Shown: positions 22,903 to 32,883 of the stretch, piece after piece
How the letters are laid out: the number at the start of each line of letters is the position of its first letter
Position numbering within the stretch: position 1 is the stretch's first letter
NCBI GenBank assembly: GCA_032622095.1
Contig: CP136069.1
Span: forward strand, 18,799,326 to 18,863,325
DNA from: Siphonodentalium dalli
Taxonomy: Eukaryota > Mollusca > Scaphopoda > Gadilida > Siphonodentaliidae
DNA: 64,000 nt
Direction: 5' to 3'
Translations under genes and position numbers: made by a program
Notes under the pieces: model-generated
The model's database searches: none
What the model saw: the letters and a program-made list of their open reading frames with translations, nothing else
What the model was told of the DNA's origin: nothing

Positions 22903-23389
22903 GGCCATGCAGAGTGAGGTCCCCAGAGGGTGACTAAACTCAAACCATGCAGAATGAGGTCCCCAGAAGGTGACTAAACTCAGGCCGTGCAGAATGAGGT
23001 CCCCAGAAGGTGACTAAACTCAGGCCGTGCAGAATGAGGTCCCCAGAAGGTGACTAAACTCAGGCCATGCAGAATGAGGTCCCCAGAAGGTGACTAAACT
23101 CAGGCCGTGCAGAATGAGGTCCCCAGAAGGTGACTAAACTCAGGCCGTGCAGAATGAGGTCCCCAGAAGGTGACTAAACTCAGGCCATGCAGAATGAGGT
23201 CCCCAGAAGGTGACTAAACTCAGGCCGTGCAGAATGAGGTCCCCAGAAGGTGACTAAACTCAGGCCGTGCTGAATGAGGTCCCCAGAAGGTGACTAAACT
23301 CAGGCCGTGCTGAATGAGGTCCCCAGAAGGTGACTAAACTCAGGCCGTGCTGAATGAGGTCCCCAGAAGGTGACTAAACTAGGCATGCT
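22903..23389 (+). repeat. 40-bp minisatellite derived from family C, about 12 copies
   Basis: The unit joins the family C block GCAGAATGAGGTCCCCAGA to the terminal block ACTAAACTCAGGC. It skips the second hairpin, so the array began as an internal deletion of the element. Units are near identical. The last three or so read GCTGAATG instead of GCAGAATG, and the first has AGAGTGAGG. Confidence 0.95.
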
Positions 23390-25012
23390 GAGAGTATGTA
23401 ATCATTTTAGCATGAACACTTTAACCTTCAGAATGATATCAAATTTATGTGTACATTTATGACCAAAAATATAAGCTGAGCTAAAATAGCAGTTTTTCAA
23501 TCAGATTAATTTTTCCTAAGATATAGACCTTTTTCATCTTGTAAAAGGAAATTGACTTTTCATGTTTCCAATGTTTACACGAGATCTAACCAGATCGCTC
23601 ATAAAATTGAACTGAAAATAAATAGATTTTATCACTGTTTTGTCCCAATTTGTGGATGACATAGTTTCTTCCAGAAACTGTGTTAACAGAATCTCTTGGG
23701 TTTGGCTATAATGCCTAATCTGACACTATGATGGAACATTACCAGTCACTGTATCCTCTAAATGACACTTAATTCTGTCACTGAGCCGGGAGAAGTTTGT
23801 CCTGGTATTCTACTGGGACAGGTGCTTATTCTACAGATAAAATATCAGCTAATTATCTGGAAACACATCAGTGAAGCTTGTTGAAACTACATTGATTTTT
23901 TTTTCTGATATAAATATGATGGAATTGAGTGTCCATTAGGATGTTTCCGGTCAATAAATGACTTGAAGTCATCTAATGTCAAAATCTGCCAGCTAATAAC
24001 TGGTGGGCATGAAGCAGCTAATAACTGGTGGGCAATGGAGCATGGCAATATCATTAGGATTAAATTGTGGATAGTTTTATTGTTTGATTGCAGATGAGGC
24101 AGTTCGGTGTGATTCAGTGGCAAGCCATTTTGTGATATATCCCTACTATTATTACCATGTTCAGACCCATATCATCAGTAGGCTTCTAATATGTTGTATG
24201 TGACGTTTCAGTGCGAAACCATTTTTGCATATACCGAATCTACGTATTTCGATTACATAAGTTCCTCAGAGAACTTGTCAAATTTTCAAGTATAAACTGG
24301 TATAAATACCATTTTGGTGAAAAATATGTGTTCAAAAATGTTGTATCAGGATTTCCTGCGATATTTTATGGTTAATTCTAAAATGTCTTATGTCCTAGTA
24401 TTGTTTCCTCCTTATACTGAGTGACAAAGAATAATCGAACCTGCGGAAATCATCAACACTAAATTTTACTTCTAAAATGTCAAATAAAATCATGTTTTTC
24501 TCATATCAACCAGGAGAGATATGAATATGTAAGTTTATATAGAGAGTAATTGGTTCAGAGAATTACATTAAATAGCGAACGCGTTAGCGCATGAGTTTCT
24601 TACCTAAAGGTCTCTCACCTCGAGTGAATTATTTAACATAATTCTTGGAACTAATTGATTACTCTATTTATTACACTTCTGCATCAATTTGGTTCACCAA
24701 ATATGATTAAAATACACAGAATTAATGCATGAAAGTCCAGATGTGGAGAAAGATTAACCATCTAAATTTCAGTCAAGATCAGTAATCGACGTATTAAACG
24801 TCAATGACGTAAAGAGAAATGACATAATTCACTAGTGACATTACCATTATTAATTAACTTAGTATTTTCAATGGAAATCACGCATAGGAGTGTAATAAAC
24901 TATCATATCAACTGTGATATACAGGTAAATTGTTTTTTTGTGTCTCCTGTAAAATTTGAATTTTGGAAGATACAACATTTTAGAAACCCGCCTATGACAT
25001 GTCTCTGATTGC
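23390..25012. other. 1.6 kb without recognised feature
   Basis: Unique-looking sequence. A short local duplication 'agctaataactggtgggca' occurs at about 23991-24034. ORF 23887-24123 (minus, 78 codons) is unassigned. Confidence 0.4.
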
Positions 25013-25233
25013 TTAACCCTTTCATGACAGGAGCCACGCTGGTGCAGCATTAAAGATTATGTGCCAGTGCATTCTCTTATATATGTGAGTCTCCCACAAG
25101 GAGTCTTGCATATATAAGAAAATGCACTGGCTTACAAGATCAAGTATGAGGGAGACTCGCATGTACATATAAGAGAATGCATTGGCACAGGGTGTTCGCC
25201 AATTTTTTAAAGCTTCTGTCATGGAAAGGTGAA
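25013..25233 (-). repeat. Family E MITE (TTAA), inverted
   Basis: TTAACCCTTTCATGACAGGAGC to GTCATGGAAAGGTGAA, with the right TTAA mutated. One intact hairpin (CCAGTGCATTCTCTTATATATG...), then a second one reduced to its right arm. Confidence 0.8.
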
Positions 25234-25614
25234 AACTGAGCATATTGTTTTGAGCAGATTGTGATTCCCAAAAAATTAATTTGGTAATTTTAGGCCCATT
25301 TGTCCATTTTTTGTTTTGCCTTTTGCAAAAACTGTGGCCAAACTGGAAAACCAAAGAATGGGAATCCATGGATCCCAAAGGGAAAAAAAACACAAAAGAA
25401 AGTAAAATTGTAGGAATTGGAAAAATAACTGTGATACATGTAATTCCAATTTAAAAAAAATTACTTTATGTTTTACCTGAGTCACTGGTCAGGACATAAA
25501 TATAAAGTCGTTAAATCCTAACTTTAAGGGAGAATTATAAGGTTCATATCAGACCTATAAACGCTCTAAATTATATTTTCAGTTCATAGGAACCCTCGAG
25601 GTAAAAACTGACAT
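25234..25614. other. No recognised feature
   Basis: Sequence rich in A/T homopolymers; ORFs on the minus strand are low-complexity. Confidence 0.45.
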
Positions 25615-26247
25615 GTTGAAAACTACATGTTGGGAACTAATAACACAAACTACAGGTATACTTGAATATTTAAATATATCTGTCTCTTGTCAGACCAACT
25701 GTCTTTCAATATTCAGAATTAATATAATAAAAACTACAGAAATACCTTAACAGTGCAATATATGTCTCTTTATAGTACAACTGCCTTCAACATTGAGAAC
25801 AACAGTAATGCTCTAAATAATCGACTCCTTAACCAGAGCAGAATTATGGGTAACTTTTCAGGATTTAGACGGAAATATAGCTTGTTGCCACTCATTGGAA
25901 AGCTCTCAGTGAGAGCTTTCCGATGAATGGCAACAAGCTATATTTCCAACTAAATCCTGAAAAGTTACCCATAATTCTGCTGTGGTTAAGGAGTCGATTA
26001 TTTAGGGCATTACTGTATGTCTTTTTACAGTACACCTGCCTTCAACATTGAGAACTAATACCATAAACTACAGGGATACCTTAATGGTGAAATATATGTC
26101 TTGTTAAAGTACACCTGCATTCTATGTTGAAAACCAATACAATAAACTACAGGGATACCTTAACAGTACAATATATGTCTCTTTACAGTACACCTGCCTT
26201 CGACGTTGAAATGTTGAGAACTAATACCATAAACTACAGGGAATCAG
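25615..26247 (+). repeat. Tandem repeat of about 88 bp, five or more units, split by family A
   Basis: Units contain 'aactacag.gataccttaa', 'cagt.caatatatgtctct', 'tacagtacacctgccttcaac' and 'gttgagaactaata'. The left units are more diverged than the right ones. A family A element at 25803-26017 sits between two units. Confidence 0.85.
25803..26017. repeat. Family A palindromic MITE inside a tandem array
   Basis: Full length, tip CTCTC AGT GAGAG. ATAGCTTG in the left arm is matched by CAAGCTAT in the right arm, while the family has ATGGCTTG/CAAGCCAT. Left flank is AA rather than TA. Confidence 0.92.
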
Positions 26248-26495
26248 TAGGTATTGGATTAGTGCCATTCAAATGTGTCAGCAACACAAAAAGTGTGTCA
26301 GAACGCCTCAATTATGGAAGTGAACCACATTAAATTATCCTCAATAAACTGATTTAGCAGTGAATTCTTTTCGTATATTAGGATACAGCACTTTATTTCT
26401 TGGCAGCAGATGAAGCCGGATGAAGAAAAAAATGGCTGATCCTAATCGGAAGTTATTAGGAGAGAAGAGATTTCTTCGGATTTCCTGCTTTGTAG

Positions 26496-26597
26496 TTGCA
26501 GTTGACAAGCTAATTTACCGGAGTAATCATTCGAAGCCTTTTTAGCGATAAATTTCACATCTTAGAAGGTTATCGGCACTCTTGTTTCTAGCAGACA
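26496..26597 (+). repeat. Segmental duplication, copy 1
   Basis: 'ttgacaagctaatttaccgg', 'agtaatcattc.aagcc' and 'ggttatcggcactcttgttt' recur almost unchanged at 27308-27409. Each is followed at once by a family D element at TTAA. Confidence 0.9.
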
Positions 26598-27002
26598 TTA
26601 ACCTTTTTCAGTGCCAGGTCCGATATATAAGAGAATGCATTGGCCTAACAATTTTTCATCATTTGATATTATTTTTTACAATTTTAATAATTTTTTCTTA
26701 TATTCTTTAACAGACTTATTTTGTAGGTTTAGTGCCAGGGAATCTCACGTTTTTCATGGGCATCAAAATTATTACTATGAATACTTGGTGATAGTTTTGA
26801 GTTATAACATGCCCCTAAGGTTTTAGTAGTATAAAAATGGTCCAGGAGATGAGGCTAATAAATTAAATAACTCGCTCTTCAAAAGCTTTCGGCCTCAGGC
26901 CTTCCTCAGTTGATATTATTGAGACAAAATCACATGATGGCATTCAGATAAACATGCAAACAAATAATAAATTTGGGCCGATCCTGGCACTGAAAGGGTT
27001 AA
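26598..27002 (+). repeat. Family D MITE (TTAA) with foreign insert
   Basis: TTAACC...TTCAGTGCCAGG to CCTGGCACTGAAAGGGTTAA. The first hairpin is reduced to GATATATAAGAGAATGCATTG. From about 26828 to 26975 the usual interior is replaced by unrelated sequence containing GGCCTCAGGCC. Confidence 0.85.
26828..26975 (-). other. Insert in family D with hammerhead-core-like motif
   Basis: On the minus strand it reads CTGAGGA, then a GGCC/GGCC stem with TGA loop, then GAAA (26887-26909). This resembles the CUGANGA...GAAA core of hammerhead ribozymes, but with an extra A before the stem and no clear stem III or cleavage triplet. Treat it as a resemblance only. Confidence 0.2.
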
Positions 27003-27093
27003 CAGATTCATAGTGCAAAACGGTTCTTATAGGTCATAGATTTAATTATTTAAGGTTATATTCAAAGCCATTTCTCAACAATTTTCAAGGTTT

Positions 27094-27141
27094 TTATCCC
27101 TTCCATGACCAGAGTTTCCTGAAATATTGCATTCTCTTATA
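27094..27141 (+). repeat. Family E left-end fragment
   Basis: CCCTTCCATGACCAGAGTTTCC and GCATTCTCTTATA, then family A. The same truncated fragment recurs at 27897-27942, so the E/A junction was duplicated with its surroundings. Confidence 0.75.
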
Positions 27142-27306
27142 TAGTAATGTCCTAAATAAACGACTCCTTATTCACAGCAGAATTATGGGCAACTTTTCAG
27201 GATTTAGTCGGAAATATGGCTTGTTGCCATATTTCCGACTAAATCCTGAAAAGTTACCCATAATTCTGCTGTGGTTAAGGGGTCGATTATTTAGAGCATT
27301 ACTTTA
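27140..27306. repeat. Family A MITE, tip deleted
   Basis: 167 bp. The two arms meet at GGCTTGTTGCCATATTTCCG, without the CATTCATCGG block of either arm or the tip. Ends are TATAGTAATG and CATTACTTTA, both mutated at the terminal bases. Confidence 0.9.
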
Positions 27307-27307
27307 G

Positions 27308-27409
27308 TTGTAGTTGACAAGCTAATTTACCGGAGTAATCATTCTAAGCCTTTTTAGCGATAAATTTCTCATCTTAGAAGGTTATCGGCACTCTTGTTTC
27401 TAGCAGACA
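27308..27409 (+). repeat. Segmental duplication, copy 2
   Basis: Second copy of 26496-26597, about 812 bp downstream; followed by an oppositely oriented family D element at the same TTAA. Confidence 0.9.
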
Positions 27410-27857
27410 TTAACCCATTCAGTGCCAGGGGCCGATCTCATCGGCCCTATAATTTACGGTCTGTAAAATCGGCCCTAAAATTAGTTTTTTTTAAATTGGG
27501 TTGAATTTTTTTGGGTATGCTTAAGCATGCTATAGCGAATTTAAAAACAAACTGGATAAAACCTTAGGGGCATGTTATAACTCAAATCTATCACCAAGTA
27601 TTCACAGTAATAATTTTGATGCCCATGAAAGACGTAAGATTCCGTGGCACTAAACCTACAAAATAAGTCTGCTAAAGAATATAAGAAAAAATTATTAAAA
27701 TTACAAAAAATAATAACAAATGATGAAAAATTGTTAGGCCAATGTATTCTCTTATATATGCGAGGCGACCTATGGTCGACTCGCATATATAAGAGAATGC
27801 ATTGGCACAGGGTATATGGGTTGACACAAAAAACGGACCTGCCACTGAAAGGGTTAA
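27410..27857 (-). repeat. Family D MITE (TTAA), full length, inverted
   Basis: About 440 bp. TTAACCCATTCAGTGCCAG, the GGGCCGATCTCATCGGCCC hairpin, 'ttgggtatgcttaagcatgc', one CCAATG...TTATATATGCG hairpin, then GCCACTGAAAGGGTTAA. It defines the complete family D structure. Confidence 0.9.
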
Positions 27858-27896
27858 GGCTATATTCAAAGCCATTTCTCAACAATTTTCTAGGTT

Positions 27897-27942
27897 TTAA
27901 CCTTTCCATGACCAGAGTTTCCTGAAATATTGCATTCTCTTA
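27897..27942 (+). repeat. Family E left-end fragment, second copy
   Basis: Same truncated CCTTTCCATGACCAGAG ... GCATTCTCTTATA as at 27094, again running into a family A left end. Confidence 0.75.
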
Positions 27943-28002
27943 TACAGTAATGCCCTAAATAATTGACTCCTTAACCACAGCAGAATTATGGGTAACTTTT
28001 CA
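27943..28002. repeat. Family A left-arm fragment, 60 bp
   Basis: TACAGTAATGCCC to GGGTAACTTTTCA, then unrelated sequence. A breakpoint in the middle of the left arm. Confidence 0.88.
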
Positions 28003-28325
28003 AAGTAGTAATTTTTACAAATATTATATCCAAATTGACAACAAAAACCGCCATTCTTATATATTAATTAAATACAGTGACTCTCGATGCCGAAATCGTT
28101 TTCGTTAGCTTATAGCCGAGAGTTGCATCCCAAATCGAGAAGTAAATATATACAATTGCGCGTAGTTCAGATGATGTTTTCTATGGTTTGGTAAGGTCGA
28201 TTTGTTTGAAATTTTCAAAATTTTCAGCGATGTTAGTAGAATGCTATATTCCCCCAGTTGGCATAGTGCCTGAATAATAACTTACTAGTTTCACGCACCT
28301 GAATAAGTACATAATATATCTTTAA
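28003..28325 (-). repeat. Dispersed family W copy
   Basis: Inverted relative to 46010-46625. Shared: 'gtagttcaga.gatgtttt', 'ctatgg', 'gcgatgttagtagaatgct', 'gtttcacgcacc.gaa.aag' and 'acataatat.tcttTAA'. It ends in TTTAA, where a family D copy begins. Confidence 0.75.
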
Positions 28326-28789
28326 CCCTTTGAGTGCCAGGTTGATTTTTGTATCAACCCATATACCCTGTGCCAATGCATTCTCTTATATATGTGAGTC
28401 GACCATAGGTCGCCTCGCATATATAAGAGAATGCATTGGCCTAACAATTTTTCATCATTTGTTTTTATTTTTTACAATTTTTTACAATTTTAATAATTTT
28501 TTCTTATATTCTTTAACATGTATATTTAGTAGGTTTAGTGTCAGGGAATCTTATGTTTTTTATGGTCATCAAAATTATTACTGTGAATACTTGGTGATAG
28601 TTTTGAGTTATAACATGTCCCTAAGGTTTTATCCAGTTTGTTTTTAAATTCGCTATAGCATGCTTAAGCATACCCAAAAAAAATTCAACCAAAAAAAAAA
28701 AAATTCTAAAAAAATAAAAAATTTAGGGCCGATTTTACACACCGTATATTAGGGCCGATGAGATCGGCCCGTGGCACTCAAAGGGTTAA
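28322..28789 (+). repeat. Family D MITE (TTAA), full length
   Basis: TTAACCCTTTGAGTGCCAGG to GTGGCACTCAAAGGGTTAA. One intact CCAATGCATTCTCTTATATA hairpin with CGACCATAGGTCG centre. It was inserted at the TTAA of the W copy; the other W copy still has TTAA there (46010 region), uninterrupted. Confidence 0.92.
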
Positions 28790-28830
28790 GGTTATATTCA
28801 AAGCCATTTCTCAAACAATTTTCAAGGTTT

Positions 28831-28922
28831 TTAACACCTCCATGACTGGAGCTTCCTGAAATATTGCGAAAAACCTGTGCCATGCATTCTCTTATATATG
28901 TGAGTCTCCCTATGGTTTTCCC
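28831..28922 (+). repeat. Family E left part
   Basis: TTAACACCTCCATGACTGGAGC, GCGAAAAACCTGTGCC and one left hairpin arm to GTCTCCCTATGG. Preceded by 'aagccatttctcaa.caattttcaagg', which also precedes the E fragments at 27094 and 27897; a third copy of the local duplication. Confidence 0.75.
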
Positions 28923-29509
28923 ATCTCGTGGTTCAAAACCTTGACATCAGATATAAGTTATAACTACCTGTTGTTTTTTTAAAGTGTCTAATATAACGCT
29001 AGAAAATATTTTGAAAATCTTTAGAAAATACATAAACACATGTACTTACGATAGAAAAAACTGTCATCGTGAACAGAACAGCTTAAAATCCTAGCACACG
29101 ACATGTTTACTACACGATATATTAAAATAACAGGTAAAATAGCTGTACAGACTGTCTTAAACAGGAGTGTATCACACACATCAGCAACCCATTCAGTCAC
29201 AACACGACAACTGTAAAGGTGTCTTATATAATAGGGATCAGACATCCCCGAAATCGTGAACAAAGCGCCACGCGACTATGAGAATAAGTGATGGATGTTA
29301 TATCATCTCGGACAAAAACATCCACTATTCATGTCTACCTTTATGGAGTTTTAATTGCATACACCATCATTCTATTTTTACAGTCGGTTGGATATATTAA
29401 ACCACAATGACATGCTGATTGTAATGACAGTTCAGTCAAATGGAAAAAAATGAGCGAGTTCTATTCTTCTCAATAATATAGTGAAATTTATTAAAGGTGA
29501 ATTCAAGGA
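28923..29509. other. No recognised feature
   Basis: No repeat identified; an 80-codon minus ORF (29021-29263) with cysteines is not recognisable. Confidence 0.4.
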
Positions 29510-29726
29510 TACAGTATTGCCCTAAATAATCGAGTCCTTAACCACAGAAGAATTATGGGTAATTTTTCAGGATTTAGTCGGAAATATGGCTTGTTGACAT
29601 TCATCGGAAAGCTCTCACTGAGAGCTTTCCGATGAATGGCAACAAGCCATACTTCCGACTAAATTCTGAAAAGTTACACATAATTATGTTGTGGCTAAGG
29701 AGTCAATTATTTAGGGCATTACTGTA
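29510..29726. repeat. Family A palindromic MITE, full length
   Basis: TA-flanked, tip CTCTC ACT GAGAG. Left flank CAAGGA|TA and right flank TA|CATG match an uninterrupted CAAGGATACATG at 30361-30372, a likely empty site in a local duplication. Confidence 0.9.
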
Positions 29727-29988
29727 CATGCATGGACCAGTCTAGAGGGTGACTTGGGAGACAGGGACCAGTCTAGAGGGCGACTTGGGAGAAATCTTCT
29801 CCCTAAAATGTGCCACTTCTCCTTAATTTTGTACCAAGGAGAAGTAACTTCTTTCTCAAATACCAGTATGCATATAGACCAACAGCGTATTTAAACTGTA
29901 TTTACTAATTATAATGGTGTTCCTATTCACTATCATCTTGTTATAAATGGGCCCTTGTGTTACATAATACTTATTGGACCATATAATT

Positions 29989-30318
29989 GTGATGTTGGGG
30001 TGTATATTGGACATAATTAAGCCATTGTTACATCTCCCTGACTACAGTCCACTTGTTACATCTCCCTGACTACAGTCCACTTCACCCTAATAGAAATGTG
30101 ATGTTGGGGTGTATATTGGACATAAATAAGCCATTGTTACATCTCCCTGACTACAGTCCACTTGTTACATCTCCCTGACTACAGTCCACTTCACCCTAAT
30201 AGAAATGTGATGTTGGGGTGTATATTGGACATAAATAAGCCATTGTTACATCTCCCTGACTACAGTCCACTTGTTACATCTCCCTGACTACAGTCCACTT
30301 CTCCCTAATAAACAAACG
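29989..30318 (+). repeat. Tandem array, three units of 109 bp with nested 28-bp duplication
   Basis: Units start GTGATGTTGGGGTGTATATT at 29989, 30098 and 30207. Within each, the 28-bp block TTGTTACATCTCCCTGACTA plus CAGTCCAC occurs twice in a row. Flanked by 'ggagaagt.acttct' words on both sides. Confidence 0.95.
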
Positions 30319-30545
30319 TGGAGAAGTGACTTCTCCTAATTTGAAGCCTCTTGGCTGATCCAAGGATACATGTTTATATATATTTACAAATACATCTACC
30401 TATATTGTTTTCCAAATAAAATAACATATTCAGCTAAAAATGACAATAGTACAGAATATTTTCAATTCATACACAAGTTTCTACCCATTTTATATATATA
30501 TTCTTTATTTTTATTATTATTTAGATAGACAAATCTGGTAAAAAA

Positions 30546-30610
30546 TAATGCATTGACACAGGGTTTTCACAAAATTTCAGAAGGCTCCATGCAGTCATGG
30601 AAGGCTTAGG
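30546..30610 (-). repeat. Family E terminal fragment
   Basis: TGCATTGACACAGGGTTTTC, then TTTCAGAAGGCTCC and GTCATGGAAGG: the end of family E without its terminal TTAA. Confidence 0.6.
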
Positions 30611-30809
30611 AGAATACATCGAAATGATCTGGAGTGTTTACGGAGTCACCTTATTCGGTAAGGACTCTTGAATTCTTATAATATTCCTGTCATTCACATG
30701 CGGGACGTTTCTTAAATTATTCATGACTTGTCTGCGAAACTGATACAATGTTTTCCCAATGTTCTTCTGGAAGCTGTTTATCATTATTGGGATGCTGAAC
30801 GGAACAATA

Positions 30810-30995
30810 GCTAGGACCCGTGGCTAGGACGTGGCTAGGACGTGGCTAGGATGTGGCTAGGACGTGGCTAGGACGTGGGTAGGACGTGACTAGGACGTGG
30901 CTAGGACGTGGCTAGGACATGGCTAGGACGTGGCTAGGACGTGGCAAGGACGTGGCTAGGACGTGGCTAGGCTAGGACGTGGCTAGGACGTGGCA
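30810..30995 (+). repeat. 11-bp minisatellite (GTGGCTAGGAC), about 17 copies
   Basis: Tandem GTGGCTAGGAC with scattered variants (GTGGCAAGGAC, GTGACTAGGAC, CATGGCTAGGA) and one partial unit. Fifteen bases further right a family A element begins. Confidence 0.95.
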
Positions 30996-31009
30996 AAATA
31001 TGCCAGTGG

Positions 31010-31225
31010 TACAGTATTGCTCTAAATAATCGACTCCTTAACCACAGAAGAATTATGGGTAACTTTTCAGGATTTAGTCAGATTATGGCTTGTTGCCATT
31101 CATCGGAAAGCTCTCACTGAGAGCCTTCTGATAAATGGCAACAAGCCATATTTCCGACTAAATCCTGAAAAATTACCCATAATTCTGCTGTGGTTAAGGC
31201 GTCAATTATTTAGAGCATTGTTGTA
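31010..31225. repeat. Family A palindromic MITE, full length
   Basis: TACAGTATTGCTC to GAGCATTGTTGTA. Tip CTCTC ACT GAGAG. The CAGTATTGC start and CCACAGAAGAATT variant are shared with the copy at 29510, so these two are probably close relatives. Confidence 0.9.
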
Positions 31226-31500
31226 ATTCCAACAAAGGGACAATACTCTGCTGACCTGTTCATTCCATTCAGTTCAGACCTACAAAATTTATCATCCGAA
31301 ACAAAACAAAAAAGCGAAATTTTAGTGTAAATTCCAACATAAAGGGCCATAACTTTTTTTGAAAATTGGCAGGAGGAACCCAAATTTGAACATGATCTGT
31401 ATTCTGTGCCACATAACAAATTTACGGATGGAAAGACAGATGGACAGACAGATCAATTACATAATATGTCCCGTTTTTTTTCAAAAATGGTGTATAATAA
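31226..31500 (+). repeat. Family Y repeat, longest copy
   Basis: 'aattccaacaaaggg' twice, 'tcattccattcagttcagac', 'aaattggcaggaggaaccc', a GATGGACAGACAGA tail and 'attacataatatgtcccg'. This order recurs at 39285. It may be the tail of a retroposon; no ORF. Confidence 0.6.
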
Positions 31501-31677
31501 TATGAAACATTGTATTTTTGGATGTTCCACTGGAAAAATGGTGAAAGATAAATATGACTTAATATCAAGACTTTTTAATTAACTATTATTATAAAGGCTA
31601 TTTTATTATAATAAATTCAATGGCAAACCTACGACCACTTGTTAAACTTATTATCTGAGCCCTTATCAAATGATAAT

Positions 31678-31856
31678 CAGTGATGCCCTAAATAATCAAC
31701 TCCTTAACCACAGCAGAATTATTGGTAACTTTTCAGGATTTAGTCGGAAATATGGCTTGTTGCCATTCAACAAGCCATATTTCCGACTTAATCCTGAAAA
31801 GATAATCATAATTTTCTGCTGTGGTTAAGGAGTCAGTTATTTAGGGCATCACTGTA
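31678..31856. repeat. Family A MITE, tip deleted
   Basis: Arms meet at TTGCCATTCAACAAGCC. The first bases read CAGTGATGCCC and the last GGGCATCACTG, so both ends carry the same change from CAGTAATG/CATTACTG. Confidence 0.9.
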
Positions 31857-31869
31857 CTAATCACTGTAC

Positions 31870-32090
31870 TAGAGTAATGCTCTAAGTAATCAATTTCTTA
31901 ACCACAGCAGAATAATGGGTAACTTTTCAGGATTTAGTCGGAAATATGGCTTGTTGCCATTCATCGGAAAGCTCTCGATGAGAGCTTTCCGATGAATGGC
32001 AACAAGCCATATTTCCGACTAAATCCTGAAAAGTTTAATACCCATAATTCTGCTGTGGTTAAAGAGTCGATTATTTAAGGCATTACTCTA
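31870..32090. repeat. Family A palindromic MITE, full length, altered ends
   Basis: Only 13 bp after the previous copy. Ends are TAGAGTAATG and CATTACTCTA, both altered at the first element base. Tip CTCTC GAT GAGAG. A TTAATA insertion follows AAAAG in the right arm. Confidence 0.9.
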
Positions 32091-32883
32091 GTCCAAATGG
32101 GTTAACTATTCTTCTATCAAGAGAGTCCATAACCTTTTTCTCGAGGCTGATGAAATTATCGCTAACGAAGGCGTCTGAAGTACACCTGAGCTCCCGGGAA
32201 TGAGATGCTCATTAATGATAATTGGATCAACTGGGTCATCTGAAGTCCAGACAATGTCATATGTCGACAAGCTCATAATTAGAACTGGGTCATCTAAAGT
32301 CCAGAGGAATCGTTATAATGACAGGCTCTACAGATGACTACGTATACGTGCTCAAAATAATTGGCCGGTCATGGTCATTAATTGTCAGATGAAAAATAGC
32401 TAATGTCCAGTGCACTTCTGTATCTATCGGACATTTTGTCCAATGCAAATTTTAAACAATCTGTATCTGTTTGGGTCCAAGGAGCTATTACTGGTCAAAT
32501 CGGATATTGAAAAAAAAAAGCTCTTTTTTAATTTCAGATCAATTCAGAGTGAATATAATTATGTTGTTTGTGAATTTTTCTGGGTGGCGATTGGACGTTC
32601 ACTAAAATGTGCGCATCATTGATGAATAATAAGTCGATTGGAAATTTAAATACTGTCTCTACAGTACATCTGAACATTTGACAGGCACCATTTTGAAATG
32701 ACCAACAGTCCAACACCATCCACTTGGTGCCTGACAGTCATTAAAAAAAAAAATTGTGCCTTGACTACGCGTGTCTGAAAGTGGGGCTATAATACCACTT
32801 CACGGGGCGATCACACTTTATGGGGGATGGCGGGTCCCCACAAAACAAAAATATTTAAATTCAACACCATTTCTAGATTTTCA
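32091..32883. other. No recognised gene
   Basis: 'tctgaagtccag', 'ctaaagtccag' and 'actgggtcatct' words repeat at 32170-32300 but form no clear unit. The 70-codon ORF at 32410 is unassigned. Confidence 0.4.

Noticed and set aside
22903-23389. CRISPR-like array of regularly spaced repeats
   Set aside because: Units are contiguous 40-bp tandem repeats without unique spacers, derived from a MITE, in animal-type DNA.
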